DNA of 64,000 bases from Liolophura sinensis (GCF_032854445.1 NC_088297.1:24933127-24997126); one strand, 5' to 3'. Positions 48,042 to 61,009 are shown, numbered from the stretch's first letter. Numbers and translations are program-made. Notes: generated by a model from the sequence alone, not told the origin.

Positions 48042-48705
48042 GCTGTTTATGATGATACAATCATCAACAATTAAGCTGAGATTGCTGACCATGTTTGTTG
48101 AGGACCAGTTTCTCAGATGTTCATTGTGAAAGCAACTTTTTCCATGAATTTAGGTCACTCTACCACTTCAGAGCCACCCCTATGTTAATCCTCTGAGTCT
48201 CGCACGACGGCCGTCAGTGCATGTTTCATGGGTGATATAATATTAGCTAGTGTTGTTGTTGTAGTGTTGCTGAAGATATTGTCTATTCTCTTGACTTAAA
48301 TCGAATACATCCGCCACACATTGGATACTCTTTTCCTTCCGGTTAATAATGAAATGATTGTAATGAAATGATAGTAATAAATGTCTTGTGGAATAAAAAA
48401 AAAACAGGGAAGCTTACATGACACAGCTCTGACGAAACTCAGCCGACTTCGTACTGCACTAAAGTTTTAAGTCCACAGCCAGAGTTATCTCTCTTGCGAT
48501 GTACCTTGGACAGCAACTTAAACGTCAAGTTAGGCCTGGCAGATAATTGATTAATTGGCATGTAGGCTGCGTTTTTGGCACAGATAGGGGGCCTGAACTC
48601 ATTATTCACCTCATTTAAGTACCTGCATGGTGTATCGTTGTGTTCTTTAGTGTTTAAATAGAAAGATCTGTATATGGGATAGAAAATGTAATATTTGATC
48701 TTTAC

Positions 48706-48756
48706 CTGTGTCCGTTTCAGTTAATCAAATAACGTCCAAATCTCGCTCTCGCGAGA
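48706..48756 (-). promoter_or_regulatory. Candidate promoter and non-coding first exon of the transporter gene
   Basis: A perfect TCTCGCGAGA palindrome lies at 48747-48756. In vertebrates this motif marks active CpG-type promoters and is bound by BANP. On the minus strand it is followed about 40 bases later by a good donor, ACACAG|GTAAAG, with the exon ending at 48706. A matching strong acceptor with a long pyrimidine tract and TTTTTCAG lies just before 44626, upstream of the coding start at 44537. A short non-coding exon 1 spliced over about 4.1 kb to exon 2 is therefore inferred. No transcript data are available, and the palindrome could instead serve a plus-strand transcript. Confidence 0.4.
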
Positions 48757-48759
48757 CTG

Positions 48760-49260
48760 CAAAGACTTCCTACTGGGGTGATAGGACCCCCATTACAACA
48801 GACCCCCATTACAAAAGGCCCCCATTACAACTTCCGTTTTTCGGGAGGGAACGTAATTCTGTGCATTTTAGGGTGTAAAGTCATTTTTTGATGCCAGCCT
48901 GTCGTTTTTGGTGTACAGGTGCATGCTTGGTATCAAAGTGCTGGAAATTGTCTAAGCTTTGGGCAGGTATGAGTTTTACTGATGAAAGTTTGAAATTCTG
49001 GGCGAGAGGAAACAAGGAGATAGGTGGTGATGCGGCTGCAAGTGACGTCCCCTTAGCGTTGTTAGGCATCTCTCCCAGCTGCCGGCATAGAAAGGTCCAG
49101 ATTTTGAACGTCAACCTATGTCAAGATTTTAATGGCTTCTTTCACACAGGCTGGGGCAGGTATGTACCAAAGCTTATTGGCCACGAAATGTTTGGGGCTG
49201 AGCTACAGCGCTAAACGTTAAAATTGTCGCTTGTGGAAAATTAATGGGGGTCTGTGGCCT
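48760..49260. other. Segment bounded by a 14-bp inverted repeat
   Basis: ACAGACCCCCATTA (48798-48811) is exactly inverted at 49242-49255. Near the left end CCCCATTACAA occurs three times about 17 bases apart. Between them a 108-codon plus frame (48888-49214) and a minus frame are open, neither recognised. This could be a small DNA transposon or a promoter-associated repeat. Confidence 0.35.
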
Positions 49261-49531
49261 GATAGCGAACGTTTACAAATGGTGCCTGGCTAGAAACACA
49301 TGCATGGGGAAGCGAACGAATTGTTGTGTTCCTGAATGTTATCATGTCCGACGGAAGGTACCCATGGCGTATTAGAGAATCCCGAAATTTCCTGTTTAGC
49401 GAAGAAAGCAATTTATTAGTCTTATTGAAAGGGAGTGGAGATGGATGTCTGTGGACAGCACTCGAATCTCTGCTGCTCATTTTGTAAATGGGGAAAAGTC
49501 GAACAACCTCGAGTCTGACTCGTATCTGCCG

Positions 49532-49800
49532 TCAATCGCTGTCATAACTTCTATTGGTTAGTTTAGACAGGTCGAATTCGGGAACCTTGCGAATATCTTT
49601 CGTCCATCCGTTAAAAGCCCTGGGAAACTTGGGAAGACTTCGGTAAGTGCTGTGGAGCAGTTCGCGACTTACCGACCGCCCAACGACAGTAAAATTGTCC
49701 GCCACATTGTACTCCACGTCAAAATGATCAACTATTCGAGACAAAACATCGATTTTCCTGCGACACCCCTCCCTTAATTCTTTGGCTGATTTTTTTTCTG
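49532..49800 (-). pseudogene. Unidentified 90-codon open stretch, exon- or transposon-like
   Basis: The frame is open from a TGA near 49808 to a TGA near 49532 and has normal amino-acid balance, with ELREGCRRKIDVLSRIVDHF, EYNVADNFTVV and EFDLSKLTNRSYDSD. It has no ATG in the frame and begins after a possible acceptor CTGCAG. A further open minus stretch (49480-49241) follows. I do not recognise the family. A decayed transposon gene or an isolated exon are both possible. Confidence 0.3.
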
Positions 49801-50017
49801 CAGTTCACGGTAAAACAGTTTTGGAGATCTCATAATAGGGTCGTTCACCGACTTATCACCCCACCGTTACTCATGATGCGTTACACGGCCTTCACTTCGC
49901 GCATGTGCAGTCGGCAATTGACCGAGTACTGAATCGGCCTATATCCTCATGAATTATAGACGTTCTACTGCATGTACTACTCTTTACACTAAACACTTTA
50001 CACTGCTTCTAGTGCAG

Positions 50018-50112
50018 CACAATAACCCAGCAACCTCCCATCAATGCGGCCTCTGTGAGTTCGAGTCCAGCTCATGCTCGCTTCGTGTCCGGTCATACAT
50101 GTACTTGATAAG
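50018..50112 (+). mobile_element. SINE family A, head fragment
   Basis: TCAATGCGGCCTCTGTGAGT then TCGAGTCCAGCTCATGCTCG corresponds to the B-box side of the head. The 3' body is absent. Confidence 0.5.
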
Positions 50113-50211
50113 GCCTTCCTGTCTACATTTATCCTGAAGAGGACTCGATAGATTAATCAAGGTAAACCACCCGCCTGTGGCAAGTTACGTCATATATACA
50201 GATATACTGAT

Positions 50212-50478
50212 AGGCCGAGTGGGGTAGCGCGCCAGCGCGGCGCAATAGTCCATGAGAGCCTCTTGCCAATGCAGTCGCATTGAGTTCAAGTGCAGTCCAT
50301 CCTGGCTTCCTCTCCGGCCGTAAGTGGGAAGGCCTTGTAGGAACCTGTGGATGGTCGTGGGTTTCCCTCGGGCTCTGCTCGTTTTCCGCCCACCATAATG
50401 TTGGCTGCCGTCGTATAAGTGAAATATTCTTGAGTACGGTGTAACTTGAAACTCCAGTCATGTAAATAAATCAATTAA
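50212..50478 (+). mobile_element. SINE family A, near full-length
   Basis: The tRNA-like head (GAGTGGGGTAGCGCGCCAGC, then GAGTTCAAGTGC) lies on the left. The body follows, ending TTCTTGAGTACGG and a short AAATAAAT tail. Confidence 0.8.
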
Positions 50479-51164
50479 TGGAAATATAGAAACAACACGT
50501 AGTACCTGTTGTTTCACTGAGTTCTCACTTTGGTCTACGAATTTTCCATAATGTGGATATGTGACATACATGTGGGATGGCGGCATATTTTTAATCCCTT
50601 GAGATGGCACTAGAGTGAAGCAGTCCCTCCAGTCATTGCTACCCTAAGTCGAAAATGGACGACAGCGCAAGATCTATAATGTTTTATCATACAAAACATA
50701 TACTTAGACTTTACTGTTTATTCACTTATTCAGACAAGGGACGTAATTATCTAGTTGCCATGGATTTGGGCATAATATGGACCTTTCTAGTTTTATTCTT
50801 AACGGCACCGGTATTAATAAACACACCGTTGACTTCACCGGGAACTCCTACGTTTGTGGATCAAAACAACTGGCAAATATTAGATACATTTTTGATGAAA
50901 TAACACATAGAATATGATCTGAACGCTACTGACGGAATGTCTAAGAGAATGTATAACAGAATGGACTGCTAACATTCTGTTAATAGTGTTAGAACAGGAT
51001 TGGTCCATAAATCATTTAGCATAAAGTAATTTTTGTATTGAATACAACTTGCAGAATGGATTTTGATATCGATATCCACATGTTGCAAAACCAGAATTAT
51101 TACTGCATCCATGTTACAAGATTATTTATGATCACACATATTTCAGACATATAAAATAGGGTCT

Positions 51165-51280
51165 GCCAGCATGGTCGTGGCTGTGGGTTTCCCCATAGTC
51201 TACCATAATGCTGGCCGCCGTCGCCATGTAAATGAAATTCTCTTGAGTACCGCATAGAACACCAATCAGATCTATAAAAC
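51165..51280 (+). mobile_element. SINE family A, 3' fragment
   Basis: ACCATAATGCTGGCCGCCGT and TCTTGAGTACCGCATAGAAC are recognisable. The tail is eroded. Confidence 0.65.
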
Positions 51281-52116
51281 ATATTAAGTAATACAACAGT
51301 AGTTGCAATATTGTTAAATTCCTGTTTAGACAATGAACCCAACCCATACAGCGACATGGTGAGAGCAAAAAGCTAACTCTGTACGGAGTGCATGAGGATC
51401 CATACTAAGTTGTCAAGGACTCAAAACAAACAAACATATGGGAATGAATTTCAGGAGTTAAGAATTAGGAAATAGAGATAAAAGTTAGTTGATTTTTTTT
51501 AAATTTCCATTTAAAGGTATACAGAATCAACCCTGATTGGATGACATTAAAGATTAAACCCTCGAGCTTTAGTCACGCTTGAATTAATCTGCCGTACCTA
51601 AAATTCACCTTAGACTTGACATAACATGGACTTGCCTATCTCACACCAGCAAGACGGAAACGATTCTGTATACCTTTAAAGTTAAAGGTGGAAAGGTTAT
51701 AAATCATGAACAGTAATTTAAAATACCAAATTAAATCCCTAGTGAGTATATTCAAGGCAGAAGCTTGGAGATGAGCAATGTTTTTGCTTCGAACCCGGTC
51801 TCTAGCAATTACTATACTTATAGTGCCGATGAATCTCTGACCCATGAACGTGGGTCTCGAAATTACCATCAGTGTCGTGCTTGTGATAAATCGACAGATG
51901 AAAAGATAAGGATCATGTGTGACTTCAAACTTAAGGCTGTGGAGACGTTTTTTGACAGGAAGTTTTCGTCTCAAGCGCCATCTCTGGCATTGATTTGGGT
52001 TCACCCTTGGACATACACAGTTTTTCAAAATCTATAACGTCACAACAATCTCGGACTATGTTTCCATGCATTCATGTTTAACCACACACAATACCAACAA
52101 GCAAAGAGGGAGCACC

Positions 52117-52325
52117 CGAGTAGGGTAGCACGCCAGCACGGCGCAGTGATGCAGGAACCTTTCACCAATGCGCTCGCTGTGAGTTTAAGTCCAGCTCATG
52201 CAGGCTTCCTCTCCGGCAGTACATACGGTTGTGGATTTCCCCTGGGCTCTGCCCGGTTTCCTACCACCACCGCCGTATAAGTGAAATACTCTCGAGTTCG
52301 GCTTAAAACACCAATCAAGTAACAA
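52117..52325 (+). mobile_element. SINE family A, diverged, with internal losses
   Basis: The head GAGTAGGGTAGCACGCCAGC and B-box-like GAGTTTAAGTCC are followed by a shortened body and CTCGAGTTCGGCTTAAAACA at the 3' end. Same orientation as the copy at 50.2 kb. Confidence 0.7.
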
Positions 52326-52329
52326 GCAA

Positions 52330-55300
52330 TGATCACCTATAGCCATTTCCCCAGCGCGTATGACATTACTCAGTGACAAGCAGATACTACATGTATAATA
52401 TCTTACAAATGTCTACCTGGTGAGATCATATGACACCTTTTACCTCTCAAACAATAACAAAATTAAGTAAGCCTTCCAAGTTTAACAGCGCTCAATAATA
52501 GAATATGCTAATTCTTGTATACCGCTTATCAACACGCTACACAGCTACATGTATAAATCTACACTCGACTATAGCAGAATAATGTAGACCCACTGGCTAG
52601 AATATGGAGTGTAGACCCTGTTTATTCCACCCTTTAATTAATCGCGGTCTTTTAGTGGCAGACCGCAGTTCAAGATATATGCAGATCGGACATGAGACGG
52701 GTTAGAAAACTTCGTAACCTCTGACAGCGCAAACGTGATTGAATGAAAATGGGATTTCCCCACAGCGTTGACCTTCATTCCGGGGAGTCCCCTCTTAGTG
52801 ACGTCACTCGTATAACGTCACATTAACGTGTGTATGACGAAAGAACACATCATACCTCACTGATATAACTGAGTTCCAGTTTTTAACCTGCTTGTATCGT
52901 CTATACAAATAACGGCAAGGTTTGAGTTTGTTACATTATTATGACTGCCGACAGATGTATAAGACCGAAAGATACAGATTACAAGGCTGTTTCTACACAC
53001 AGATACTAGGGCTGCATGTAGGCCTACATAACTTCCTAGCTTTCATAACATTCTTATGCTGAATAGATTATAGACTAGCCTGCCGCCATTCTGGTATCCC
53101 TTTACAATATAAACTTTGACGGTTTTGAACGTTCCTCAAACATATGTAAAAACATTACATAAATCCAATCTACAAAATCGCTCACGGGAAAATGGACTAG
53201 TAACATAGATAAGTCGTCGTCAAGTCAGACCTCTTCTTGATCGGAGGTAATAAAGTCGCGCCTAGCAACGGCTGTCATGCGACGCTTTCAGTGACAGACT
53301 GGCGGGACATTCGTCAGACAACGAGTGCCATCTTCATCTACCGCTGCCCTGGCGTCCCGAAACACTGACCCTTGTAGAGTTTTTCGACGGGAAAAAGCTA
53401 CATCACGTGAAAGAGCCAGTTGTCAAACACTTTGAACTGGAAGGTAGCTGCAGGAGGTCGATTTTATACGACTTAGCTCAGCTGGTACACCTTACACACG
53501 TTCTCAAGCTTAGCCTGGCTGTGATCGCGGTGCAGGACGCGCGCTTGGAGAAGTTGGCAGAGAGCCTCTGTTTTAGCTCTGCAAGGCGCTTGGGGCGGTT
53601 AGCCGCCTTTACATATGGAGAAGTGTACTGATGTCTGCATATCCTGATTAGACTAGTATGACTTGACCAAGGATAAGTCTTCAACTTCAAGGATTATTTT
53701 CTTGGAAGCTTCTATATACACAGGTAAGAGAATTTCTTTTTCTTTCAAGTTTTAATGACACGCACCACCTTTCTTTCGGGCCGATGCATTTTAAATGGAT
53801 CTGTAAAAAGTATAAGTAAGAGAATATTCCTAACACAACTCACAATGCTCCTGCCTGCACCCAAAAATTCACCGTCCTGGCAAATTCTTAAGCACGGCGT
53901 TAAGCACTAGTCAAAGAGAAAAAAAAAGAGATGAATGCGCCCAGTACAAAGGTTTTTTCTTCATTTCCTGCAGCATTGTGGAGAAAATTGGAAATAACAT
54001 TTAGTTTGGACAAAATACTATTGTAATCAACTATCAATAATATTAACTACGACGTTAAATACGCCAGTGTGTTTTTTCACGATTTTGTGCCAGGTGCATG
54101 CTTAACGGGTTTGCTTCCATTACACAGTCAATTTGTTTTTCAGGCCTATATTTTACCTGCATATAAAGGAACATAAACGCACTGAACTGACACATAGCTG
54201 ATAGCTCTTATCTACAAATGGCCATACATGCGTGTGGCAAGGTTCACAACTTTGAGTATAATAATAGTGTTGAATTACACCTTAGTTAATTTGCGCTTGT
54301 CAGTTCGCATTCTGATATTTGGAATCACCTGATAGGCGAATGATATTAACACCTTAATTGGCATGTACAAAAGGGCGTGTACCTTACAGAGAATACAGTG
54401 AGTGCAATGATGCTTGCATTCGTAGCGATTGGAGAGCTAGCTCGGTTATATGTCTTAACGTTTTGAGCTTGTGATTATATGGTTAAATGTGATTATATCC
54501 GCTTCATCGGAACAAATAGTGAGACAGTTATGGGAGAGACGACAAAAGAAGTCAGAAATTTGTGAATTAAATTAATGGTCACGGAGAAAAGGTCTCGATT
54601 CTCTTGTACCAGTGCTAGTATGCGTGTAAAATTAAACTAGATCACAGAATTTATTTTATAAATCAGACAACAATTTTTTTATACTCAGTGAAACTTTCAT
54701 GTTACATCAGATATACGTTGTCCACTGCCTGTAGCGGAAATAAGGGAATGGCTCAGCTATCTGTAGAACATCTGGTACCATCTCCAGAGTCTTGGTTGTC
54801 ACTTGTGCCATGCCAAGCCACTGATATGGGATAGTACATGTAGATCTGCTCTTAAAACACACGAGAAACTCTATCCTTTATTCATTGGCTTGGATTTGGT
54901 TTAACGTCGTATTCAAAAGGATTTTTCACTACTACAACATTCGTTCAGGCTTGTACGGTGGATGAGACTGAGCGGTGCCCAGGGTTTAACTATACCGCCT
55001 TCCTCCGGGTGCACGACAAGCCTTCTGGGCAAGGCAAGAATCAGGGATCAAAACGACTTGAGGGGTTATGTTGTTTACAAATCCAATCCTGGCTTACAAT
55101 AAATTGTCTGGATTAGATGTGTTACGTATACAGGTGTAACGTTATCGGTCACTGGGGCATGACGGCTTATGTGTAAACCACGACACAATTGTGATCAGTA
55201 TCACAAACATATATCCTAAGTCTTCAACTTCTTCAACCGCCTCCGTGGCCAATATTGGGAAACATTCCGAAAGAAATATGGGGGTGTAGAGAAATAATTT

Positions 55301-55440
55301 CAACAGTTGTTTAAAGCTTGTATCTTAAGTGACAAAAATAAATCGTTTTAGCATCATTTTCATAATAATTGCATGCATAAATTCAACTGAAAAAGCGCTT
55401 TACAGAAGTGGAAGAGATTGAAGATTTACAATAAGCTTCT
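52330..55440. other. Gene-poor region with a GC-richer island at 53.2-53.6 kb
   Basis: At 52799-52830 three GTCA-type motifs (GTGACGTCACTCG, AACGTCACATTAACG) include a perfect cAMP-response-like TGACGTCA. At 53407-53631 a 74-codon plus frame lies in CG-containing sequence. It is unrecognised and could be a first exon or chance. A SINE 3' scrap (TTCTTAAGCACGGCGTTAAG) lies near 53885-53925 and a diverged SINE-like piece at 54890-55080. Confidence 0.3.
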
Positions 55441-55515
55441 GCATGTATAATCCATACTTGCTGCTGGCTGGAGGCGCTAATAAGCTACACGCAGCAACTT
55501 CTTCAGCTCTCGGGC

Positions 55516-55519
<4 letters not shown>

Positions 55520-55598
<79 letters not shown>
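55520..55598. repeat. TA microsatellite
   Basis: About 78 bases of uninterrupted alternating T and A. Confidence 0.95.
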
Positions 55599-55601
<3 letters not shown>

Positions 55602-55749
55602 TATGACCAATATAGTTTACGACCAATAGTAGTTTTGATTCAAAAGTAAAAACATTGTGAGATGTTTGTGAAATGTTTTTACTTTTGCATCAAAACTACT
55701 ATTTACTCTCCATCCATGTCTTTTTTATTTCTTGTACAGAAGAATGTAA

Positions 55750-55890
55750 TTATTTACTTGTTTTACGCCGTACTCAAGAATATTTCACTTTTATGACGAC
55801 GGCCAGCATTATGGTGGGAGGAAACCAGGCAAAGCCCGAGGGAAACCCACGACCATCCACATATTGCTGGCAGACCTTCACGTGTATGCA
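55750..55890 (-). mobile_element. SINE family A, 3' part only
   Basis: TTTTACGCCGTACTCAAGAA, CAGCATTATGGTGGGAGGAA and CCACGACCATCCACATATTG are present. The head is missing. Confidence 0.75.
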
Positions 55891-58800
55891 GAAGAATGTA
55901 AAATGCTTGTGCAGTGTGTATAGATCTGGTAAAGTGTCAGCCTTAAGAAGGTGTACCATCACTGTATTTTACATATAACACTGAAAAGTGATAAATTTCA
56001 AGACGATTTCATTATCGTTAGACCTGTACAATAGTTATGCAAGTTCCTGTGCCGCGGGACAAGGCTCTGAAACAGCTGAAATAGCTCATCTGGCGGTTAT
56101 TCCCAAAAGTAATTTTAAAAATCTAATTATTCATCTATTGAAATATATTTAATTTAATACTTTATTTATTTATTTATTCAAGATTGTACAGAGCCCAGGG
56201 GCTACACAGTTATTTTCCTATCTACATAATTACGCTTACATACATGTATATCTCATCAGGTTTTTTACAGCAGAACATTAGTTGGCCACGGCAATAGATT
56301 TACTGAATATATACCACTGTATACACCCAGGGTATAATAGAATCTGTATCCGATTAAGTATATATGGGCCTATTCTGATCCGAAATAAGCCTAGAGCATT
56401 ACATTCTACGTCCCGTGTTATCAAAGCCAAGCGAGTATGAGTGCACGCTAAATGGTTACGGAAGGAACTGTAAATTTTACGTCAAGTGCCTTTCTAGTGG
56501 CAGTTTTAGTGTATATGACCAGCGTGGGTCATTTATTGCACCTGTGGTGGGTAGGTACGGAATACCATTGGAGTCATGGTCAAAAATAATTCTGGGGAAA
56601 AAATGTCGAAATTTCGGCTCTATACTCACTGACATGACAACTAAAAAGATCACAGTAGGGAGATAGCACAAACCGAGATGGAAATAGACCACGCAAAGTT
56701 TAACACGGCCTGCCATAGTCATCAGCATATATACATGAATACCGATATAGTGCAGAGGAAGATAGCATATAGAAAAATTATGTCGAAATTTCGAGAAAAG
56801 AAGTCGAAGTTTCGATTTTTTACACACAATTTTTTTTTTTTTTTTTTTTTTTTTTGCACCGTGACATCAACGGGCTTCCGTACGTAGGCCTATAACAGGG
56901 GAGAAGGCGCATCTGACTATAGCTGAGCCACATGCGGGCCTCACATTAGCCTTTACTTTTACTAGAGGACACACGGACACATTTATATAGATTGTATTCT
57001 AATGCATAAAGCTCATGCCAGTTTAGCAACTCATTCGACAAACCATCGAGTAATCAGTAAGTACACAAAGGATTCCAGATCACTTATTATACGCCAATAA
57101 CGATTTCCTCATTTATGAAGAAATCAATGTTCGAAGTGACGCGTGCCTCAATGCATCAATCGATCAATAATGAAATCATTAATGAATCAATGAAATGTTC
57201 AATCCAATCACGCTGTGAGTCAGACAACATCCTATACCACTACAGAATCTGTGAGCACTCGGCTACCTGTGCAAAGCATGTGTTTGTAAATTAGTTCCCT
57301 CGGCCACCATATCATTATTTACAGAACTGGAAAGTAAGAATACAGTACAGGTATATGGTTGATACATAGGTTCAAGAAAAAAGGAAATGAAACAACCACG
57401 GCCAAATTGTTTGTGGACTATTTGTACTCAGGCGCATTGTTAACTACATGTATTTCGCATGTGCTAAGTAGAAAAGGTGGTTTCCCTTATTATTTAAATT
57501 GGTTAAGGTTTGTCGCTAAAGGTTGGTCAAGTATAAAGTTTATGCTGGCACTATATGTTTATTTGTTTAACATGTCACATTTCTGAAAATGTTCGTCCCA
57601 AGCCCTCCCCCACACGGCCCCATAAGGAATTTTAGTGCAGTCGTCATATATCTAGCCACCCCAGACCATCGTAGAATTTTATGTTTTCGGGGTTGGAAAC
57701 AAAAAATAAATTCATCTTTTTACCTGGACTGTCCTTAATGGTCTTTGATCTGATAAATTTAGTGTTTTCTGCCTTTAACAAGGCAAAATATGAATACCGA
57801 TGTTTGAAAAATGATAATAATGACGGCGCTTTGGAACAAACTGGATTGATTCACCGGTTATGCTTAAGAAGATAATTGTATTTACATATAGCGGACAACA
57901 GGCTACGAAAAGAGAGATGTTTATTAAATCTCCTTTCCAATGTAACAAGGGTGATCCGTGTATATGTACGCTAGTGTAAATGCCAATAGCGCTAAATTAC
58001 ACAAGGACAAGGGCCGATTCGACAAAGGCCAGTTTTTACCATAATTGTTATTAAAAATTTGAAATTTGATTTTATCAACTTCCTAGTTAAAAATAGGAAT
58101 ACATAACTAGAGTTATAAAAATTGTATGTTATATTTAGGTTTTAAATTCAGACAGAAGTCTTGTGAGACAGGTCATGGTTTTAGAGGACTCTCTATGTAT
58201 ATTTAAGTATAGGCTTGTACAGGCCGTCATGTTAGCTGACCAAGATATTCATCGATTGCTGGTAGGGGGCCTAAATCATGACGATATGCTGTATACGCTT
58301 GCAGGCAGTTACGTCTAGGGTAATCGTCTATGTCGGAAGATTTGTGTGTGCGCTATTTTGTCAAACAATATCCATGTAGTAGACAGAGAACCTGCCCGTG
58401 CATGCCTATACATATATACATTTCCACCATAGCCAGTATACGTGCATCGAACAATGGAACTCATAAAATCTATATTAGAAGGGTTGTTATGCGCTTTGTT
58501 TGCTCTCTACCACTGCATACTACTAGTGGCTGTGGTCATCATGGCATATTGGAAATCAGTGATAATAACATGCAGCACCCAGGGTATATTTACCCTACAG
58601 AACCAGACACATAAAACGGCAGAAAACCGCTTTGGCTGTTAGTTCTGCCTAAACGGTTTACTTCCATCAATCGAAAACTTTAAACTGGATTCAAAACTGG
58701 CACAGCTGGAAGTCTATAGACATTAACATTAATTAGCCAAGACAGGTGGTAATCTAATATTCCATATAAGCTGTAGGCTTACAGTGCTCCCGTTTTTGTT
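55891..58800. other. Intergenic, no gene recognised
   Basis: AT-rich unique DNA. A TTTATTTATTTATTTATTC run at 56162-56180 followed by AAGATTGTACAGAGCCCAGG looks like the 3' end of an inserted retroelement on the minus strand. A run of about 26 T lies at 56830-56855. Short frames are unrecognised. Confidence 0.4.
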
Positions 58801-58804
58801 GAAA

Positions 58805-59770
58805 AGGCCTAACTCTAGTGGCATGCTAGAAATCTACAAAAAGTGTACCCATGGTGAGCCAGTGGCATGCAAGAAGCCTGCTAGAGGTATCCTTATGGCA
58901 TGTTAGAAGTCTACTACAGGTGTACTCATGGTTTATTTATTTATTTATTTGATTGGTGTTTTACGCCATACTCAAGAATATTTCACATATACGACGGCCG
59001 TCAGCATTATGGTGGATGGAAACCGGACAGAGCCCCGGGGAAACCCACGACCATCCGCAGATTGCTTAAGGACCTTCCCACGTGCGGCCGTAGAGGAAGC
59101 CAGCATGCGCTGGACTTGAACTCACATCGACCGCATTGGCGAGAGACTCCTGGGTCATTACGCTGCGCTAGCGCGCTAGCCAACTGAGCCACGGAGGCCC
59201 CGTACTCATGGTGAGCCAGTGTCATGCTAGAGGTGTCCCCATCTGGGTTAGAGGCATACTAGCAGTCCACTAGAGGTGTACTTATCGTAAGTAAGTGACA
59301 TGTTAGGAGAATAATACAGGTGAAGTCGTGGTGAGCCAGTGACATGCTAGAAGCCTGCTAGAGGTGTACTCATGGTGAGCTTGTGGTACGCTTGGAGTCT
59401 GCTAGAGGTGTACTCATGGTGAGCTAGAGGCATGTAAGAAGTCTACCAGAAGTGTACACATGGTGAGCTAGTGGCATGTTAGAAGTCTACCAGAAGTGTA
59501 CTCATGGTGAGTTAGTGGCATGTCAGAAGTCTACCAGAAGTGTACTCATGGTAAGTTAGTGACGTGTTAGAAGCCTGCTGTAAGTGTATTCATGATGAGC
59601 TAGTGGTATGCTTGGAGTCTGCTATAGGTGTACTCATAGTGAGCTAGGGACATATTAGAAGTCTATCAGAAGTGTACTCATAGTGAACTAGTGGTATACT
59701 AGAAGCCTGCTAGAGGTATCCTAATGGCATGTTAGAAATATACTAGAGGAGTTCTCATGGTGAGCTAGTT
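58805..59770. repeat. Degenerate 43-bp array, left block (interrupted by a SINE)
   Basis: Units such as GTGTACTCATGGTGAGCTAG with TGGCATGCTAGAAG recur with many substitutions. The block resumes at 61010-61760, so one array was split by about 1.2 kb of other sequence. Confidence 0.8.
58929..59201 (-). mobile_element. tRNA-derived SINE family A, near full-length
   Basis: On the minus strand it has a tRNA-like head with A box TGGCTCAGTTGG and B box GTTCAAGTC, a body, and an AAATAAAT tail. It is the best copy in the window for the family consensus. It interrupts the 43-bp array, and GTACTCATGG occurs on both sides, although that word is also part of the host repeat, so the target duplication is ambiguous. 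Confidence 0.85.
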
Positions 59771-60107
59771 GAATGGTAGTGTCTGAGGCTGATGGTCTAG
59801 GGTAAACTCCAACAACTCGGGGTTTTGCGTCATGGCGGTTTTATTATAACTAAAAGGTAAACGGCATAACGATCCCCTGTGAACAAAACACAATGCTCCA
59901 TTAGCCCATTTGAAACACCATAAGGCAACATTACAGAACAAACACATCTAAAGATAGTATATAAATTATTTAGACTGTCATGTGGCAGCACAAAATATGC
60001 ACAATTCTGCTTTGCGCGTGTGACACTATTACCACAACATACTAAATACGAATGAATTTCAAGGCATCCCATTAAGTTTTCCGTTATTACGGTTTAACAC
60101 TGAAATA

Positions 60108-60572
60108 CATTAGCCATAACAGATAAACAATACCCCTATTATCTGGTAATAAAAGCAAATACTTGTGAATCCGTGGACTACAACCTTTTAATAACAGATA
60201 AACAATATCCCTATTATCTGGTAATAAAAGCAAATACCTGTGAATCCGTGTACTACAATCTTTTAATAACAGATAAACAATATCACTATTATCTGGTAAT
60301 AAAGGCAAATACCTGTGAATCCGTGAACTACAACCTTTTAATAACAGATAAACAGATATCCCTGTTATCTGGTAATAAAAGCAAATACCTGTGAATCCGT
60401 GGACTGCAACCTTTTAATAACAGATAAACAGATATCCCTGTTATCTGGTAATAAAAGCAAATACCTGTGAATCCGTGGACTGCAACCTTTTAATAACAGA
60501 TAAACAGATATCCATATTATCTGGTAATAAAAGCAAATACCTGTGAATCCGTGGACTACAATCTTTTAAATC
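60108..60572. repeat. 75-bp tandem repeat, six copies
   Basis: Units share TAACAGATAAACAATATCCC and AAATACCTGTGAATCCGTGG. The unit is itself partly palindromic around ATTATCTGGTAATAA. The array lies between the two blocks of the 43-bp array. Confidence 0.92.
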
Positions 60573-61009
60573 CCCAAAGAATCTCACTCACTCAAAGCCA
60601 ATCTCACAGTGACATAAATACGGTGAGTATTCACTTACAAAATAAAAAAAAACACCAAAGAGAGCTAAAACAAGGAGCTATTTCAGCACACTTACTCCAG
60701 ACAACCATACACGTTACCATCTTGTTTCAGGTAGGAAAATATCGGGTTGTAATATCATTACCATCAGATGTCAACACAAAATATCATTTTACACTTTACA
60801 TCCGAAATCTCCAAATCGCATATGCTGATAGGCATGAATAATGCATGTTGCCCAGAACTACTCCACAGTTCACATAAGGTGGAAAAACGTAATCAAACTA
60901 ATACTGACATTCTGCCCTATAGTGATGTCGAATAGTCAATCACTCAACTCTAACCCACGTAATCTACCAAAAAACATGTCCCGACCACAGAAACGTGTTG
61001 GAGGTGTCC

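Noticed and set aside
53407-53631. Small plus-strand gene of 74 codons
   Set aside because: The composition is plausible, but there is no recognised family, no splice evidence, and the minus strand of the same segment is equally open.
59100-59201. tRNA gene suggested by good A and B boxes
   Set aside because: The sequence does not fold as a clean tRNA and continues into a repeated body with an AAAT tail found many times in the window, so it is a SINE head.
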